DNA of 64,000 nt from Nocardioides sp. AX2bis (lineage in GTDB: Bacteria > Actinomycetota > Actinomycetes > Propionibacteriales > Nocardioidaceae): the NCBI RefSeq assembly GCF_902506435.1, contig NZ_LR733215.1:2084957-2148956 (forward strand). The letters are read 5' to 3'. Made by a program: the position numbers and the translations under genes. The notes beneath the pieces are model-generated. The model was not told the origin of the DNA, ran no database searches, and was given only the letters and a program-made list of their open reading frames with translations. This document shows, piece by piece, positions 49,001 through 56,333 of this stretch; the stretch's first letter is position 1, and every line of letters starts with the position of its first letter.

Positions 49001-49825
49001 GTGTCGATCACCGGCGTCGCCCGCATCTTCGTCGGTCGCCCCGTCCACCCCGTGGGCGACGACGGCCGGATGGCCCTCTCGGACCACCTGCGCGAGCTCC
49101 GTGCCCGCATCCTCAAGGTCGCCATCATCCTGCTGGTCGGCCTGCTGGTCTCCCTGCTGTTCTTCCAGCAGGTCTACGACGTGGTCTACGGACCCCTCAA
49201 GGACGCTCGCGCGAACCTGCCCGAGGACAGCGGCCTGGACACCACGCAGGGTCCGGCCGGCGGCCTGATGCTCTACCTCAAGCTGTGCGGGTTCTCCTCG
49301 GTCGTGGCCACCAGCCCGCTGTGGCTCTACCAGATCTGGGCGTTCATCGTCCCGGGCCTGCACGCCCGGGAGAAGAAGTGGACGCGGGTGTTCGCCGCGA
49401 TCGCCGGGCCGCTGTTCCTGGCCGGCGTCGCGCTGGGCTACCTGACCCTGGCCAAGGGTCTGGAGATCCTGATCGGGCTCAACCCGCCGGGGCTCACGAA
49501 CCTGGTGGAGTTCAACGAGTACCTCCAGTTCTTCAGCCGCACCCTGCTGGTCTTCGGCATCTCCTTCGAGATCCCGCTCTTCGTGGTGCTGCTCAACCTG
49601 GCCGGGATCATCGAGGGCAAGACGCTGGCGGCCTACCGGCCCTGGATCATCGTCGGCACCTTCGTCTTCGCCGCGATCGCGACGCCCTCGGCGGACCCGT
49701 TCACGATGACGATCATGGCGATGCCGATGGTGCTGCTGTTCCTCATCTCCGAGGTCATCGCCCGGAGCAACGACAAGCGGCGGGCCAAGCGGCGCGAGGC
49801 GCTCGTCGCGGCCGCCGAGGCGTGA
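49001..49825 (+). CDS. tatC: Sec-independent translocase subunit TatC
   Basis: 274 residues with six membrane helices. The conserved cytosolic N-terminus is RMALSDHLRELRARILKVA. YQIWAFIVPGLHAREKKW between helices 2 and 3 carries the signal-peptide binding Glu region. FGISFEIPLFVVLLNLAGII and TPSADPFTMTIMAMPMVLLFLISEVIA match helices 4 to 6. TatC recognises the twin-arginine signal. The stop overlaps the following gene (GTGA). The start GTG 49001 gives about 22 residues before the core motif, slightly long; GTG is the earliest in frame after tatA. Confidence 0.95.
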   Translation: MSITGVARIFVGRPVHPVGDDGRMALSDHLRELRARILKVAIILLVGLLVSLLFFQQVYDVVYGPLKDARANLPEDSGLDTTQGPAGGLMLYLKLCGFSSVVATSPLWLYQIWAFIVPGLHAREKKWTRVFAAIAGPLFLAGVALGYLTLAKGLEILIGLNPPGLTNLVEFNEYLQFFSRTLLVFGISFEIPLFVVLLNLAGIIEGKTLAAYRPWIIVGTFVFAAIATPSADPFTMTIMAMPMVLLFLISEVIARSNDKRRAKRREALVAAAEA

Positions 49826-50238
49826 GCGCGGCGGAGCCCGGCGCGCCCCTGCTGGTCGAGGTCGACCCGTTCGACCTGCCCGAGTGGCTCGGGGAGACCG
49901 ACGTGGTGTGGTCCGGCGGGTCGGGGCTGCGTACGGCCCACCTCGTCGAGGGTGCGCTGTCCGGCGGCCCCGGCCGGCAGACGCCGTGCGACCTGCTCGC
50001 CGTCGACGAGGCGTACCCGACGATCGTGGCCACCGACGACACCCGGGTACGCGCCCACCGCGCGTGGCGCCACGGCCAGGTCCTGGTGGTGCTCCACGGC
50101 GACCGCGTGACCCTGGCCGCCCCGGGGACCCGCTGGACCTCCGAGGGCGTGCTGGACGCGATGTCCCGGCTGGCCCGGGCCGTCGGGGCCTCGCCCGAGC
50201 ACTTCGCGGTGCACCTGCGGATCGGCGACGACCGCTAG
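49822..50238 (+). CDS. Conserved hypothetical protein coupled to tatC
   Basis: 138 residues starting at the GTG overlapping the tatC stop. Not recognised by name. Regions visible: LLVEVDPFDLPEWLGETDVVWSGGSGLRTAHLVEGAL (a possible ligand- or RNA-binding start), then PCDLLAVDEAYPTIVATDDTRVRAHRAWRHGQVLVV and a C-terminal FAVHLRIGDDR. No signal peptide, membrane helix or catalytic motif stands out. Overlap with tatC implies co-expression. It may be a conserved partner of the Tat or downstream lipid-kinase genes, but no function is proposed. Confidence 0.75.
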   Translation: MSAAEPGAPLLVEVDPFDLPEWLGETDVVWSGGSGLRTAHLVEGALSGGPGRQTPCDLLAVDEAYPTIVATDDTRVRAHRAWRHGQVLVVLHGDRVTLAAPGTRWTSEGVLDAMSRLARAVGASPEHFAVHLRIGDDR

Positions 50239-50276
50239 CCCGGTGCCAGCCCTCCGGGGGTGACCGACCCCCTCGG

Positions 50277-50288
50277 TAGGGTCGGGTC
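50277..50288 (+). promoter_or_regulatory. -10 box of the lipid kinase gene
   Basis: TAGGGT at 50277-50282, 6 nt before the GTG; predicted leaderless, probably also serving helY. Confidence 0.55.
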
Positions 50289-51185
50289 GTGGTTGTCCCC
50301 AGGCGCGAGGTCGCGCTGATCACCAACCCGGCCGCCGGCAGGGGCCGGTCGGCCGGTGCCCGCGACGCCGTCGTCAACCGCCTCCGCTCCCGGGGCGTGC
50401 GCGTGCGCTCGCTCGAGGGCCGTGACCGGTCGAGCGCCGGCGACCTGGCCCGCGCGGCCGTCGCCGACGGGGTGGACGCGCTGGTCGTCTGCGGCGGTGA
50501 CGGGATGGTCAACGTCGGGCTCCAGGCGGTGGCGGCCACCGGTACCCCGCTGGGCATCGTGCCGACCGGTAACGGGAACGACACCGCCCGCTCCCTCGGC
50601 ATCCCGCGCGACGACCCGGTCGCCGCGGCCGACGTCGTGGCCCGCGGCTCGATCCGGATCGTCGACCTCGCCGTGACCGGGGGCCGCTACTACGCCACCG
50701 TGCTCGCCGCGGGATTCGACGCCCTGGTCAACGAGCGGGCCAACCGGATGCGCTGGCCGCGCGGCCAGGCGCGCTACCACCTGGCCACCCTGGCCGAGCT
50801 GCGGACCTTCGCGCCCCGGTCCTACACCCTCGACCTCGACGGGCGGGTCGAACGTACGGACGCGATGCTGGTCGCCGTGGGCAACGGGCCGTCGTTCGGC
50901 GGCGGTCTCCGGATCACCGAGGGCGCCCGGCTCGACGACGGGATGCTGGACGTCGTCGTGATCGCCCCGATGCGCCGCGCCGAGCTGGTCCGGGTCTACC
51001 CGCGCCTGCTCGACGGGTCGCACACCAGCCTGCCGCAGTACACGCACCACCGAGCCCGACGCGTGACGGTCGCCGCCCCCGGCATCGTCGCCTACGCCGA
51101 CGGGGAGCGGTTCGGACCGCTGCCCACCACCATCGAGGCCGCCCCAGGGGCACTGGCGGTCCTGGCCCCCGGAGGTGCCGCATGA
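50289..51185 (+). CDS. Diacylglycerol kinase family lipid kinase
   Basis: 298 residues. The nucleotide-binding start is VALITNPAAGRGRSAGARD (about 8-26). The catalytic motif VVCGGDGMVNVGLQAV (GGDG, about residue 70) is followed by LGIVPTGNGNDTARSLGIP (about 88-106), both signatures of the DAGK catalytic domain. The C-terminal half is a beta sandwich with VGNGPSFGGGLRITEGARLDDGMLDVVVI. It phosphorylates a lipid such as diacylglycerol, with phosphatidic acid as likely product. The stop overlaps the helicase start. Confidence 0.9.
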   Translation: MVVPRREVALITNPAAGRGRSAGARDAVVNRLRSRGVRVRSLEGRDRSSAGDLARAAVADGVDALVVCGGDGMVNVGLQAVAATGTPLGIVPTGNGNDTARSLGIPRDDPVAAADVVARGSIRIVDLAVTGGRYYATVLAAGFDALVNERANRMRWPRGQARYHLATLAELRTFAPRSYTLDLDGRVERTDAMLVAVGNGPSFGGGLRITEGARLDDGMLDVVVIAPMRRAELVRVYPRLLDGSHTSLPQYTHHRARRVTVAAPGIVAYADGERFGPLPTTIEAAPGALAVLAPGGAA

Positions 51186-54022
51186 CCACACCGGCCGAGC
51201 GCTACGCGTCCTACCGCGCGGAGCGCGAGCACCCCGTCCTGCGCGACTTCGCCGCGCACTACGAGTTCGCGCTCGACGACTTCCAGCTGCGTGCCTGCCG
51301 CGCGATCGAGGACGGTCGCGGCGTGCTCGTCGCCGCGCCGACGGGGTCGGGCAAGACGATCGTCGGCGAGTTCGGCGTCCACCTGGCCCTGCAGACCGGA
51401 CGCAAGACCTTCTACACCACCCCGATCAAGGCGCTGTCGAACCAGAAGTACCACGACCTGGTCGCCCGCTACGGGCCCGAGAACGTCGGTCTGCTGACCG
51501 GCGACGACGTCGTCAACGGCGACGCCCCGGTGGTCGTGATGACCACCGAGGTCCTGCGCAACATGCTGTACGCCGGGTCCAGCACCCTGATCGGCCTCGG
51601 GTTCGTGGTGATGGACGAGGTGCACTACCTCGCCGACCGCGCCCGCGGCGCGGTGTGGGAGGAGGTGATCATCCACCTCCCGGAGTCGGTCAGCGTGATC
51701 TCGCTGTCCGCGACGGTCTCGAATGCCGAGGAGTTCGGCGAGTGGCTGGCCACCGTGCGCGGCGAGACCACCACGATCGTCGAGGAGCGACGCCCGGTCC
51801 CGCTCTACCAGCACGTCCTGGTCGGGCGCCGGCTGCTCGACCTCTTCGCCTCCTCCGACGTCGACGCCTCCGCCGGGTTCGTCCAGGAGGGCGCGCCGGT
51901 CAACGACGAGCTGGTCAAGCTCGCCCGCGACGACTGGGCCGCGACCCGGATCAAGGACCGCCGCACCCCGAAGAAGGGCCGGGGCAAGACGCCGCGCCCG
52001 TCCGGCGGCGGCGGGGGAGCCGGTGGGGGGCAGAACGGTGCGCGCCCCGTCGGCAACGGCCGGCGCGTGTGGATCCCGAGCCGGGTCGACGTGCTCACCG
52101 CGCTCGACCGGGAGGGCCTGCTGCCGGCGATCACCTTCATCTTCAGCCGGGCCGGCTGCGCGGCCGCGGTGCAGCAGTGCCTGGACTCCAACGTGCGGCT
52201 GACGACGCCGGCCGAGCGCGAGGAGATCCGTACCTTCGTCGAGGCGTCCTGCCGGGACCTGCCCGCCGACGACCTGCAGGTGCTCGGCTACCACGAGTTC
52301 CTCGACGGGCTGGTCCGCGGCGTGGCCGCGCACCACGCCGGGATGCTGCCGGCCTTCAAGCACGTGGTGGAGGAGCTCTACCTGCGTGGGCTCTGCAAGG
52401 CGGTCTTCGCGACCGAGACCCTGGCGCTGGGCGTGAACATGCCCGCACGCACCGTCGTCATCGAGAAGCTCAGCAAGTGGAACGGCGAGACCCACGCCGA
52501 CATCACGCCGGGGGAGTACACCCAGCTGACCGGTCGTGCCGGTCGGCGCGGGCTGGACGTCGAGGGCCACGGCGTCGTGCTGTGGCAGCCCGGGATGAAC
52601 CCCCGCGAGGTCGCCGGGCTGGCCTCGACCCGCACCTACCCCCTGCGCTCGTCCTTCCGGCCGTCCTACAACATGGCCGTCAACCTGGTGCACCAGTTCG
52701 GCCGCACCCGCTCGCGCGAGCTGCTCGAGCAGTCCTTCGCGCAGTTCCAGGCCGACAAGGCCGTCGTCGGCCTCGCCCGGCAGCTGCACAAGGCCGAGGA
52801 CGCGATGGAGGGCTACGCCGAGGCGGCGACCTGCCACCTCGGCGACTTCATGGAGTACGCCTCGCTGCGCCGCCAGGTCAACGAGGTGGAGAAGGACGCC
52901 AGCCGCAGCCGCCGCGCCGACCGTCGCGACCTCGCGCTCGGGTCGCTGCAGAAGCTGCGTACCGGGGACGTCATCGAGGTGCCCGGCGGCAAGTTCGCCG
53001 GCACCGCCCTGGTGCTGGACCCGGGCTGGGACCCCGACAACCCGCGGCCGTACGTCCTGACGCAGCAGCGCCAGGCCCGGCGGCTCGGGCCGATGGACTT
53101 CCCGGAGCCGGTCGAGGCGCTGGCCCGGATGCGGGTGCCGAAGAGCTTCAACGGCCGCAACCCCCAGCAGCGCCGCGACCTGGCGGACGCGCTGCACAAG
53201 CGCGCCGCCGACATCCCGCCGCCGCACCTGCGGGCATCGGCGCGCGAGGACGGCCGAGGAGACGGCCGGGACGGCGGACCGGACCGTACGGCGGCCCGGG
53301 TCTCCGACCTGCGCGCCCGGATGAAGGCGCACCCGTGCCACGGGTGCTCCGACCGCGAGGACCACGCCCGCTGGGCCGAGCGGCACTTCAAGCTCGAGCG
53401 CGACTCGGCCACCCTGCGACGGCGGGTGGAGAACCGCACCAACACCGTGGCGCGGCAGTTCGACCGCGTCTGCGAGGTCCTCACCGCCCTGGGGTACCTC
53501 GAGGGTGACGAGGTCACCACCGAGGGAGCGCGGCTGCGCCGCCTGTACTCCGAGATGGACCTCGTGGCGGCGGAGTCGCTGCGCCAGGGCCTCTGGGACG
53601 GGCTCACGTCCTCGGGCCTGGCGGCGGCGCTGTCGGTGCTCGTCTTCGAGGCGCGCCGCCCCGACGACGCCCGCTCCCCGCGGGTGCCCGGCGGGAACAC
53701 CGGCGCCGCCATCGACGCGATGATGCGGCTCTGGGGCGACCTCGACGGCCTCGAGAAGCAGCACCACCTCGACTTCCTGCGCCGCCCCGACGCCGGCTTC
53801 GCCTGGTGCGCCTTCCGCTGGGCCGAGGGCGACGACCTCGACGACGTCCTGGGGACGACCGACCTCACCGCCGGCGACTTCGTGCGCTGGATGAAGCAGC
53901 TGGTCGACCTCGCCGGCCAGGTGGCCACCGCCGCCGGACCCGGCCCGCTCCGCGACACCGCGCGGGCGACGGTCAAGCAGCTCAAGCGGGGCGTGGTGGC
54001 CTACTCCGGCCTGGCGGAGTAG
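51182..54022 (+). CDS. helY: Ski2/Mtr4-like DEAD/DEAH-box RNA helicase HelY
   Basis: 946 residues. RecA domain 1 has FALDDFQLRACRAIEDGRGVLVAAPTGSGKT (Walker A near residue 53) and VVMDEVHYLADRARG (DEVH). Domain 2 includes FIFSRAGCAAAVQQ, HHAGMLPAFKHVVEELYLRGL, FATETLALGVNMPARTVVIEKL and QLTGRAGRRGLD. A C-terminal DSHCT/Ski2 helical domain follows (about 690-946) with a CxxC near HPCHGCSDRED. A Gly/Arg-rich insert (about 255-290) lies between the RecA domains. It unwinds RNA in processing or decay. A 13-bp tandem duplication spans the stop codon. Confidence 0.92.
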   Translation: MTTPAERYASYRAEREHPVLRDFAAHYEFALDDFQLRACRAIEDGRGVLVAAPTGSGKTIVGEFGVHLALQTGRKTFYTTPIKALSNQKYHDLVARYGPENVGLLTGDDVVNGDAPVVVMTTEVLRNMLYAGSSTLIGLGFVVMDEVHYLADRARGAVWEEVIIHLPESVSVISLSATVSNAEEFGEWLATVRGETTTIVEERRPVPLYQHVLVGRRLLDLFASSDVDASAGFVQEGAPVNDELVKLARDDWAATRIKDRRTPKKGRGKTPRPSGGGGGAGGGQNGARPVGNGRRVWIPSRVDVLTALDREGLLPAITFIFSRAGCAAAVQQCLDSNVRLTTPAEREEIRTFVEASCRDLPADDLQVLGYHEFLDGLVRGVAAHHAGMLPAFKHVVEELYLRGLCKAVFATETLALGVNMPARTVVIEKLSKWNGETHADITPGEYTQLTGRAGRRGLDVEGHGVVLWQPGMNPREVAGLASTRTYPLRSSFRPSYNMAVNLVHQFGRTRSRELLEQSFAQFQADKAVVGLARQLHKAEDAMEGYAEAATCHLGDFMEYASLRRQVNEVEKDASRSRRADRRDLALGSLQKLRTGDVIEVPGGKFAGTALVLDPGWDPDNPRPYVLTQQRQARRLGPMDFPEPVEALARMRVPKSFNGRNPQQRRDLADALHKRAADIPPPHLRASAREDGRGDGRDGGPDRTAARVSDLRARMKAHPCHGCSDREDHARWAERHFKLERDSATLRRRVENRTNTVARQFDRVCEVLTALGYLEGDEVTTEGARLRRLYSEMDLVAAESLRQGLWDGLTSSGLAAALSVLVFEARRPDDARSPRVPGGNTGAAIDAMMRLWGDLDGLEKQHHLDFLRRPDAGFAWCAFRWAEGDDLDDVLGTTDLTAGDFVRWMKQLVDLAGQVATAAGPGPLRDTARATVKQLKRGVVAYSGLAE

Positions 54023-54038
54023 CCCGGCGGAGTAGCCC
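54013..54038 (+). repeat. 13-bp tandem duplication spanning the helY stop codon
   Basis: Two perfect copies of GGCGGAGTAGCCC; the first contains the stop codon TAG. Confidence 0.85.
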
Positions 54039-54045
54039 GGCGGCT

Positions 54046-54246
54046 CGGTGGTCGAGGAGCGGGCGCCGGTGTCCCCGGCGGTCGAGGAGCGGGCGCCGGC
54101 CCGGTGGTCGAGGAGCGAGCGCAGCGAGCGTCACGAGACCTCGACCTGTGACTTTCACGCACCTGGTGCGTGAAACGGTCAGGTCGACGTGCCCGGGCGG
54201 CCCGGCCGGGTGGTCGAGGAGCGAGCGCAGCGAGCGTCACGAGACC
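54046..54246 (-). repeat. 40-bp repeat array, minus orientation
   Basis: Partial copies at 54046-54069 and 54077-54100 (GGTCGAGGAGCGGGCGCCGG); full copies at 54101-54140 and 54207-54246 reading from CCGGTGGTCGAGGAGCGAGC to GAGCGTCACGAGACC. Reverse complement of the copies at 30.8 kb and 54.4 kb. Confidence 0.85.
54141..54187. repeat. Long hairpin 1 between two repeat copies
   Basis: Outer stem TCGACCTG/CAGGTCGA (8 bp) and inner stem TTCACGCACC/GGTGCGTGAA (10 bp, 54154-54174) around a single T. It exactly fills the space after a full 40-bp copy. Confidence 0.8.
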
Positions 54247-54257
54247 AGGCCGGCGTG

Positions 54258-54304
54258 TCGATGTGTGATCTGCGTGCACCTGGTGCGCGCAGATCACACA
54301 TCGA
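54258..54304. repeat. Long hairpin 2 after the second repeat copy
   Basis: 47-bp near-perfect palindrome: 17 bp of perfect outer stem (arm TCGATGTGTGATCTGCG), one wobble pair, then a GCACC/GGTGC inner stem around a single T. The centre GCACCTGGTGC is the same as in hairpin 1 although the stems differ. Confidence 0.82.
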
Positions 54305-54419
54305 CTGGGTGCCTACCGGTGCCGCTGGTGGACGTGGCCCGATCCGGCGGTACGGCTGCTGGCATTCACAGCCGGGTCGGAAGGGTGGGGCGTCATCGCG
54401 AGGTGTTGACGCGAGGGCG

Positions 54420-54557
54420 GGTCTCGTGACGCTCGCTTCGCTCGCTCCTCGACCACCGGTGGGGCTGGGGTCTCGTGACGCTCGCTTCGCTCGCTCCTCG
54501 ACCACCGGTGGGTGGCCGGGTCTCGTGACGCTCGCTTCGCTCGCTCCTCGACCGCCG
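54420..54557 (+). repeat. 40-bp repeat array, plus orientation (three copies)
   Basis: Full copies at 54420-54459, 54469-54508 and 54519-54557, spaced 49 and 50 nt. Each begins GGTCTCGTGACGCTCGCTTC and ends CTCCTCGACC, then RCCGG or a near variant. Confidence 0.85.
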
Positions 54558-54570
54558 AAGTCGCCCTGGG

Positions 54571-55500
54571 TCAGTCGCGGGCGAGGGCGGCGGTGAGGCG
54601 GGCGACGGGGGAGTCGAGGCCGTACTGCTCCGACAGCGCGGCCAGGCGGTCCGGGTCGGCCGGCGACGTCGGCAGGTCCAGGTGGGAGCGGTCGAGGTCC
54701 AGCTCGCGGGCGACCGCGACCACGCGCGGGGCGACGGCGAGGTAGTCGGCGGCGTCCTTGACCTTGCGTCGCGGACCGGCCGCCATCCCCGAGTCGGGGT
54801 CGTGGGCCGCGGCGACGATGCCGGCCAGGTCGCCGTGACGACCGAGCAGGGAGGCGGCGGTCTTGTCGCCGACGCCGGACACTCCGGGCAGGCCGTCCGA
54901 GGCGTCACCGCGCAGGGTGGCGAAGTCGGCGTACTGGCGGGCGTGGACGTCGTACTTCGCGACCACCCAGGCGTCGTCGACGCGCTCGTGGCGCCCGACG
55001 CCGCGGGCGATGTAGAGCACCCGGACCTCGGCGTCGTCGTCGACGAGCTGGAACAGGTCGCGGTCGCCGGTGACCACGTCGACCGGCATCCCGGCGCCGG
55101 TGGCGAGCGTGCCGATCACGTCGTCGGCCTCGTAGCCCGGGGCGCCGATCACGGTGATCCCGAAGGCCGCCAGCACCTGCTGGATGATCGGGACCTGGAC
55201 CCCGAGCGGGTCGGGGACCTCCTCGACGTCGGGGGCGGTCTCGACCTCCTCGACGACACGGTGGGCCTTGTAGGTCGGCAGCAGGTCGACGCGCCACTGG
55301 GGGCGCCAGTCGTCGTCCCAGCAGCAGACCAGGTGGGTCGGCTGGTAGTCGGTCACCAGCCGGGAGACGAAGTCCAGCAGCCCGCGCACGGCGTTGACCG
55401 GGGTGCCGTCGGGGCCGGCGATGTCGGGCACGCCGAAGAAGGCGCGGAAGTACATCGAGGCGGTGTCCAGCAGCATCAGGCGCGGCGCGGGGGCGGTCAC
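54571..55500 (-). CDS. 5'-3' exonuclease (polymerase I-type 5' nuclease domain)
   Basis: 309 residues. The N-terminal metal-binding region is LMLLDTASMYFRAFFGVPD; the catalytic acids are in VCCWDDDWRPQWR, PGYEADDVIGTLAT and VDVVTGDRDLFQLVDD. The helix-hairpin-helix that grips DNA is DGLPGVSGVGDKTAASLLGRHG (about 195-215). It is a free-standing 5' nuclease like those that remove RNA primers or flaps. The GTG start lies 6 nt after TACGGT and overlaps the stop of an upstream small gene (GTGA). Confidence 0.9.
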   Translation of the reverse strand: MTAPAPRLMLLDTASMYFRAFFGVPDIAGPDGTPVNAVRGLLDFVSRLVTDYQPTHLVCCWDDDWRPQWRVDLLPTYKAHRVVEEVETAPDVEEVPDPLGVQVPIIQQVLAAFGITVIGAPGYEADDVIGTLATGAGMPVDVVTGDRDLFQLVDDDAEVRVLYIARGVGRHERVDDAWVVAKYDVHARQYADFATLRGDASDGLPGVSGVGDKTAASLLGRHGDLAGIVAAAHDPDSGMAAGPRRKVKDAADYLAVAPRVVAVARELDLDRSHLDLPTSPADPDRLAALSEQYGLDSPVARLTAALARD

Positions 55501-55772
55501 ATCGGCACCGTAACCCAGTCCGCCGGGGCCGCGTCCGCGCTGCGGACGGCGCTCGCGGCGGCCGGGCGGTCCGCCCCGCCACGGCGGACGAGGGGCCGGA
55601 GGGGGTGCGGGGTGCGGCCGGCCCAGGTCAGGCGGGCGTCGTCCCAGACCTCGAGGTCGTACGCCGCCCGTGGCGCCCGGCGCGCCAGCCGCCGGACGGA
55701 GCCGACCAGGCCCCGGTGCGGCGCCTCGGCCGACGGCACCCGACGGAGCCAGACCTCACGACCGCTGCCCAC
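55497..55772 (-). CDS. Hypothetical protein upstream of the exonuclease
   Basis: 91 residues, not recognised. It is Arg- and Pro-rich with two parts: GREVWLRRVPSAEAPHRGLVGSVRRLARRAPRAAYDLEVWDDARLTW and a tail RTPHPLRPLVRRGGADRPAA. Support for it being real comes from a TAGGGT -10 box exactly 6 nt before its GTG and from the GTGA overlap of its stop with the exonuclease start. The middle DLEVWDDARLTW could be a short beta strand pair. Composition is close to that of a random GC-rich frame, so confidence is moderate. Confidence 0.5.
   Translation of the reverse strand: MGSGREVWLRRVPSAEAPHRGLVGSVRRLARRAPRAAYDLEVWDDARLTWAGRTPHPLRPLVRRGGADRPAAASAVRSADAAPADWVTVPM
55501..55512 (-). promoter_or_regulatory. 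-10 box of the exonuclease gene
   Basis: Minus-strand TACGGT (55512-55507), 6 nt before the GTG; predicted leaderless. Confidence 0.45.
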
Positions 55773-55784
55773 GCCGCCACCCTA
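55773..55784 (-). promoter_or_regulatory. -10 box of the 91-residue hypothetical gene
   Basis: Minus-strand TAGGGT (55784-55779), 6 nt before the GTG. Confidence 0.45.
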
Positions 55785-55839
55785 GGACTCCCGCCCGCCC
55801 GCGTGCTGAGCATCCCCCACGCGCAGCCGCAGGGAGCCC

Positions 55840-55852
55840 TACGCTGGCCCGC
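55840..55852 (+). promoter_or_regulatory. -10 box of the Lrp regulator gene
   Basis: TACGCT at 55840-55845, 7 nt before the GTG; predicted leaderless. Confidence 0.5.
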
Positions 55853-56311
55853 GTGAGCGCAGATCCTTCCGGTGTGGAGCCCACCGACCGCAAGATCCTC
55901 CAGCTGCTGGCCCGTGACGGCCGGATGTCCTTCACCGACCTGGGGAAGGCGACCGGCCTGTCCACCTCCGCGGTGCACCAGCGCGTGAAGCGCCTCGAGC
56001 AGCGCGGTCTGATCCTGGGCTACGGCGCCACGGTCAACCACGCCGAGATGGGCCGGCCGCTGACCGCCTTCATCTCGATCCGCCCGATCGACCCGGCCTC
56101 GCCGGACGACGTCCCGCAGCGCCTCGAGCACGTCGACGAGATCGAGTCCTGCTGGTCGGTGGCCGGCCAGGAGTCCTACATCCTCAAGATCCGCGTGTCG
56201 ACGCCGGCCGACCTCGAGGACCTGCTGGCCCGCATCCGCGCCGCGGCCAACGTCTCCACCCGCACCACCATCGTGCTGTCCACGGCCTACGAGAACCGCC
56301 CCGTCGGCTAA
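55853..56311 (+). CDS. Lrp/AsnC family transcriptional regulator
   Basis: 152 residues. The AsnC-type helix-turn-helix is VEPTDRKILQLLARDGRMSFTDLGKATGLSTSAVHQRVKRLEQRGLILGYGA (about 6-58). The RAM effector domain (about 70-150) follows, with DEIESCWSVAGQESYILKIRVSTPADLEDLLARIR, which in relatives binds amino acids and builds octamers. The gene is convergent with kamA and close to the lysine-degradation cluster, so it is a good candidate for a lysine- or beta-lysine-responsive regulator of that cluster. That link is an inference from position. Confidence 0.9.
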   Translation: MSADPSGVEPTDRKILQLLARDGRMSFTDLGKATGLSTSAVHQRVKRLEQRGLILGYGATVNHAEMGRPLTAFISIRPIDPASPDDVPQRLEHVDEIESCWSVAGQESYILKIRVSTPADLEDLLARIRAAANVSTRTTIVLSTAYENRPVG

Positions 56312-56333
56312 GGCCGGCCCCCGCCGGTCAGGC

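Larger units (their letters stand above)
54023..54570. other. 548-bp repeat-rich intergenic region between helY and the exonuclease gene
   Basis: No gene is recognisable. The region holds two partial and two full copies of the 40-bp repeat in one orientation, three full copies in the other, and two long hairpins with a shared core. The sequence from about 54305 to 54419 between the two arrays shows no obvious coding or repeat structure. Confidence 0.7.

Noticed and set aside
54046..54557. Regularly spaced 40-bp repeats considered as a CRISPR array
   Set aside because: The spaces between the plus copies are only about 10 nt, copies occur in both orientations, and spacers are not of uniform length. 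A REP-type element fits better.
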